A stretch of 64,000 bases of DNA, taken from contig NZ_CP051428.1 in assembly GCF_012676905.1 (NCBI RefSeq), forward strand, positions 1,760,001 to 1,824,000. Direction: 5' to 3'. The notes under the pieces were generated by a model. The model did not search any database. It saw only the letters and a list, made by a program, of their open reading frames with translations, and was not told the DNA's origin. This document shows, one piece after another, positions 63,034 to 64,000 of the stretch. The position numbers were made by a program, and so were the translations under genes. Origin of the DNA: Paenibacillus albicereus (GTDB taxonomy: Bacteria > Bacillota > Bacilli > Paenibacillales > Paenibacillaceae). The first letter of the stretch is position 1; the number at the start of each line of letters is the position of its first letter.

Positions 63034-64000
63034 ATGGCGGCCGTCCTGTCGCCGGCTGACGTCAAGCGGGCCAGACGCCCGGCGTCGGCGCGGCATGCGG
63101 CCGTGCTCGCCGGCGCGGCGGCGCTCGTCGCCGCCAGCGTCGTCTGCGGCCTCGCGCTCGGCGCGATCCGGATCCCGGTCTCCGACGTATGGGCCGCGCT
63201 TCTCGGCTCCAATACGGACACGGAAGCATGGCAGATCGTCTGGAACCTGCGTTTGCCGCGCGTGCTGACCGGCCTCATGGTCGGCTGTTCGCTCGGGCTC
63301 GCGGGAGCGCTGCTGCAAGGCGTGTTCCGCAATCCGCTCGCCGATCCCGGCATCATCGGGGTCTCGTCCGGCGGCGGCATCGCCGCCGTCACGATCATGA
63401 TCCTGTTCCCGGCGCAGATCGCGCTGCTGCCGGCGGCCGCGTTCCTCGGCGCGCTGGCGGCCAGCGCCGTCATCTATGCGCTCGCCTGGAAAGGCGGGGC
63501 ATCGCCGATCCGGCTCATCCTCGCCGGCGTGGCGGTCAACTCGCTGCTCGGCGCCGGCATGTCGGCGCTCATGATTCTCAACAGCGAGAAGGTGCAGTCG
63601 GTGCTGCCGTGGATGAGCGGCAGCCTGAACGGCCGCAGCTGGCCGCATGCGGATACGCTGCTGCCGTACGCGCTGGCCGGCCTCGCGGCGGCGCTGCTGC
63701 TCATCAAGCCGGCCAACCTGCTTGCGCTCGGCGACGACGCGGCCAAGCTGCTCGGCGTTCGCGTCGAGCTGTACCGCCTCGTCATCGTCGGCGTCGCGGC
63801 GTTCCTGGCTGGCGCGGCGATCAGCCAGGCGGGCATGATCGGCTTCGTCGGCCTCGTCGTGCCGCATATCGTGCGCCTGCTCGTCGGCTCGGACTACCGC
63901 GTCCTCATGCCGGCATCGGCGCTCGGCGGAGCGGCTCTGGTCACATTGGCCGACACGGCGGCGCGCACGCTGTTCGATCCGATCGAATTCCCGGTCGGCA
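63034..64000 (+). CDS. FecCD-family iron-siderophore ABC permease, 3' end outside window
   Basis: 322 residues are visible and the frame is still open at the window edge. Multiple membrane segments (about nine) and the FecCD hallmarks LRLPRVLTGLMVG, GALLQGVFRNPLADPGIIGV and GFVGLVVPHIVR are present. The ATG comes one base after the stop of the binding protein, with CAGGTGA inside the end of that gene, so translation is coupled. It forms the importer channel. Confidence 0.93.
   Translation, partial: MAAVLSPADVKRARRPASARHAAVLAGAAALVAASVVCGLALGAIRIPVSDVWAALLGSNTDTEAWQIVWNLRLPRVLTGLMVGCSLGLAGALLQGVFRNPLADPGIIGVSSGGGIAAVTIMILFPAQIALLPAAAFLGALAASAVIYALAWKGGASPIRLILAGVAVNSLLGAGMSALMILNSEKVQSVLPWMSGSLNGRSWPHADTLLPYALAGLAAALLLIKPANLLALGDDAAKLLGVRVELYRLVIVGVAAFLAGAAISQAGMIGFVGLVVPHIVRLLVGSDYRVLMPASALGGAALVTLADTAARTLFDPIEFPVG

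Noticed and set aside
1-64000. tRNA, rRNA or insertion sequence genes
   Set aside because: None was recognised by eye; no transposase motifs, terminal repeats or cloverleaf-like segments stood out. A dedicated scan (tRNAscan-SE, Infernal) could still find small RNAs.

Overview
The window reads as about 64 kb of chromosome from a high-GC, spore-forming Firmicute of the Paenibacillus type. The grounds are a GerE-family regulator with a sigma-K-like promoter, a YhcN/YlaJ-family spore lipoprotein, several lipoprotein sugar-binding proteins with MalF/MalG-type permeases, YesM/YesN-type two-component systems, a DUF3243 protein, and strong AGGAGG ribosome binding sites. No rRNA, tRNA, intact transposase or CRISPR array was seen. 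Family calls come from recognised motifs read by eye; no database search was run.

Layout. 1-6.9 kb: end of a YesM-type kinase, then a beta-galactoside uptake and cleavage operon (binding protein, two permeases, GH2 beta-galactosidase). 7-8 kb: spore lipoprotein. 8.1-17.5 kb: second sugar locus with response regulator, kinase, a membrane-tethered sugar-binding protein, a lipoprotein binding protein, and a complete binding protein/permease/permease ABC set. 17.5-20.0 kb: a low-GC accessory island with a decayed Mrr-type restriction endonuclease gene, an orphan membrane protein and a frameshifted minimal nucleotidyltransferase. 20.0-26.2 kb: gerE, a TPR protein, and a SWIM zinc-finger/SNF2 helicase pair followed by a 54-residue ORF. 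26.3-32.9 kb: binding protein, kinase, response regulator and a GH3 NagZ-like hexosaminidase, with no permeases. 32.9-34.6 kb: gene-free DNA made of three tandem repeat families and two copies of a dispersed hairpin element. 34.6-37.3 kb: PhoR-PhoP-like pair behind a PHO box. 37.4-41.3 kb: AraC regulator divergent from a Gfo/Idh/MocA dehydrogenase, then a TPR protein and an M20 amidohydrolase. 41.4-48.8 kb: mannitol operon mtlA-mtlR-mtlF-mtlD-ptsI-ptsH, a complete phosphotransferase relay in one unit. 49-52.5 kb: small membrane protein, secreted transglutaminase-like protein, unknown protein, nitroreductase, DUF3243 protein. 52.5-58.9 kb: LysR regulator divergent from pstS-pstC-pstA-pstB1-pstB2-phoU, with a PHO box before pstS. 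58.9-60.1 kb: gene-free repeats, including a third copy of the dispersed hairpin. 60.1-61.6 kb: glycerophosphodiester phosphodiesterase with a 12-copy hexamer upstream, and a nucleoside 2-deoxyribosyltransferase. 61.7-64 kb: start of a Fur-controlled iron-siderophore transport operon whose binding protein carries an N-terminal copper-amine-oxidase-like domain.

How it works together. Most of the window concerns sensing and importing carbohydrates, phosphate and iron. PHO boxes in front of both phoRP and pst suggest the pair controls itself and the Pst transporter 19 kb away. Hairpins without a U-run recur between the gene that would need most protein (binding protein or EIICB) and the next gene, suggesting differential mRNA stability inside these operons.
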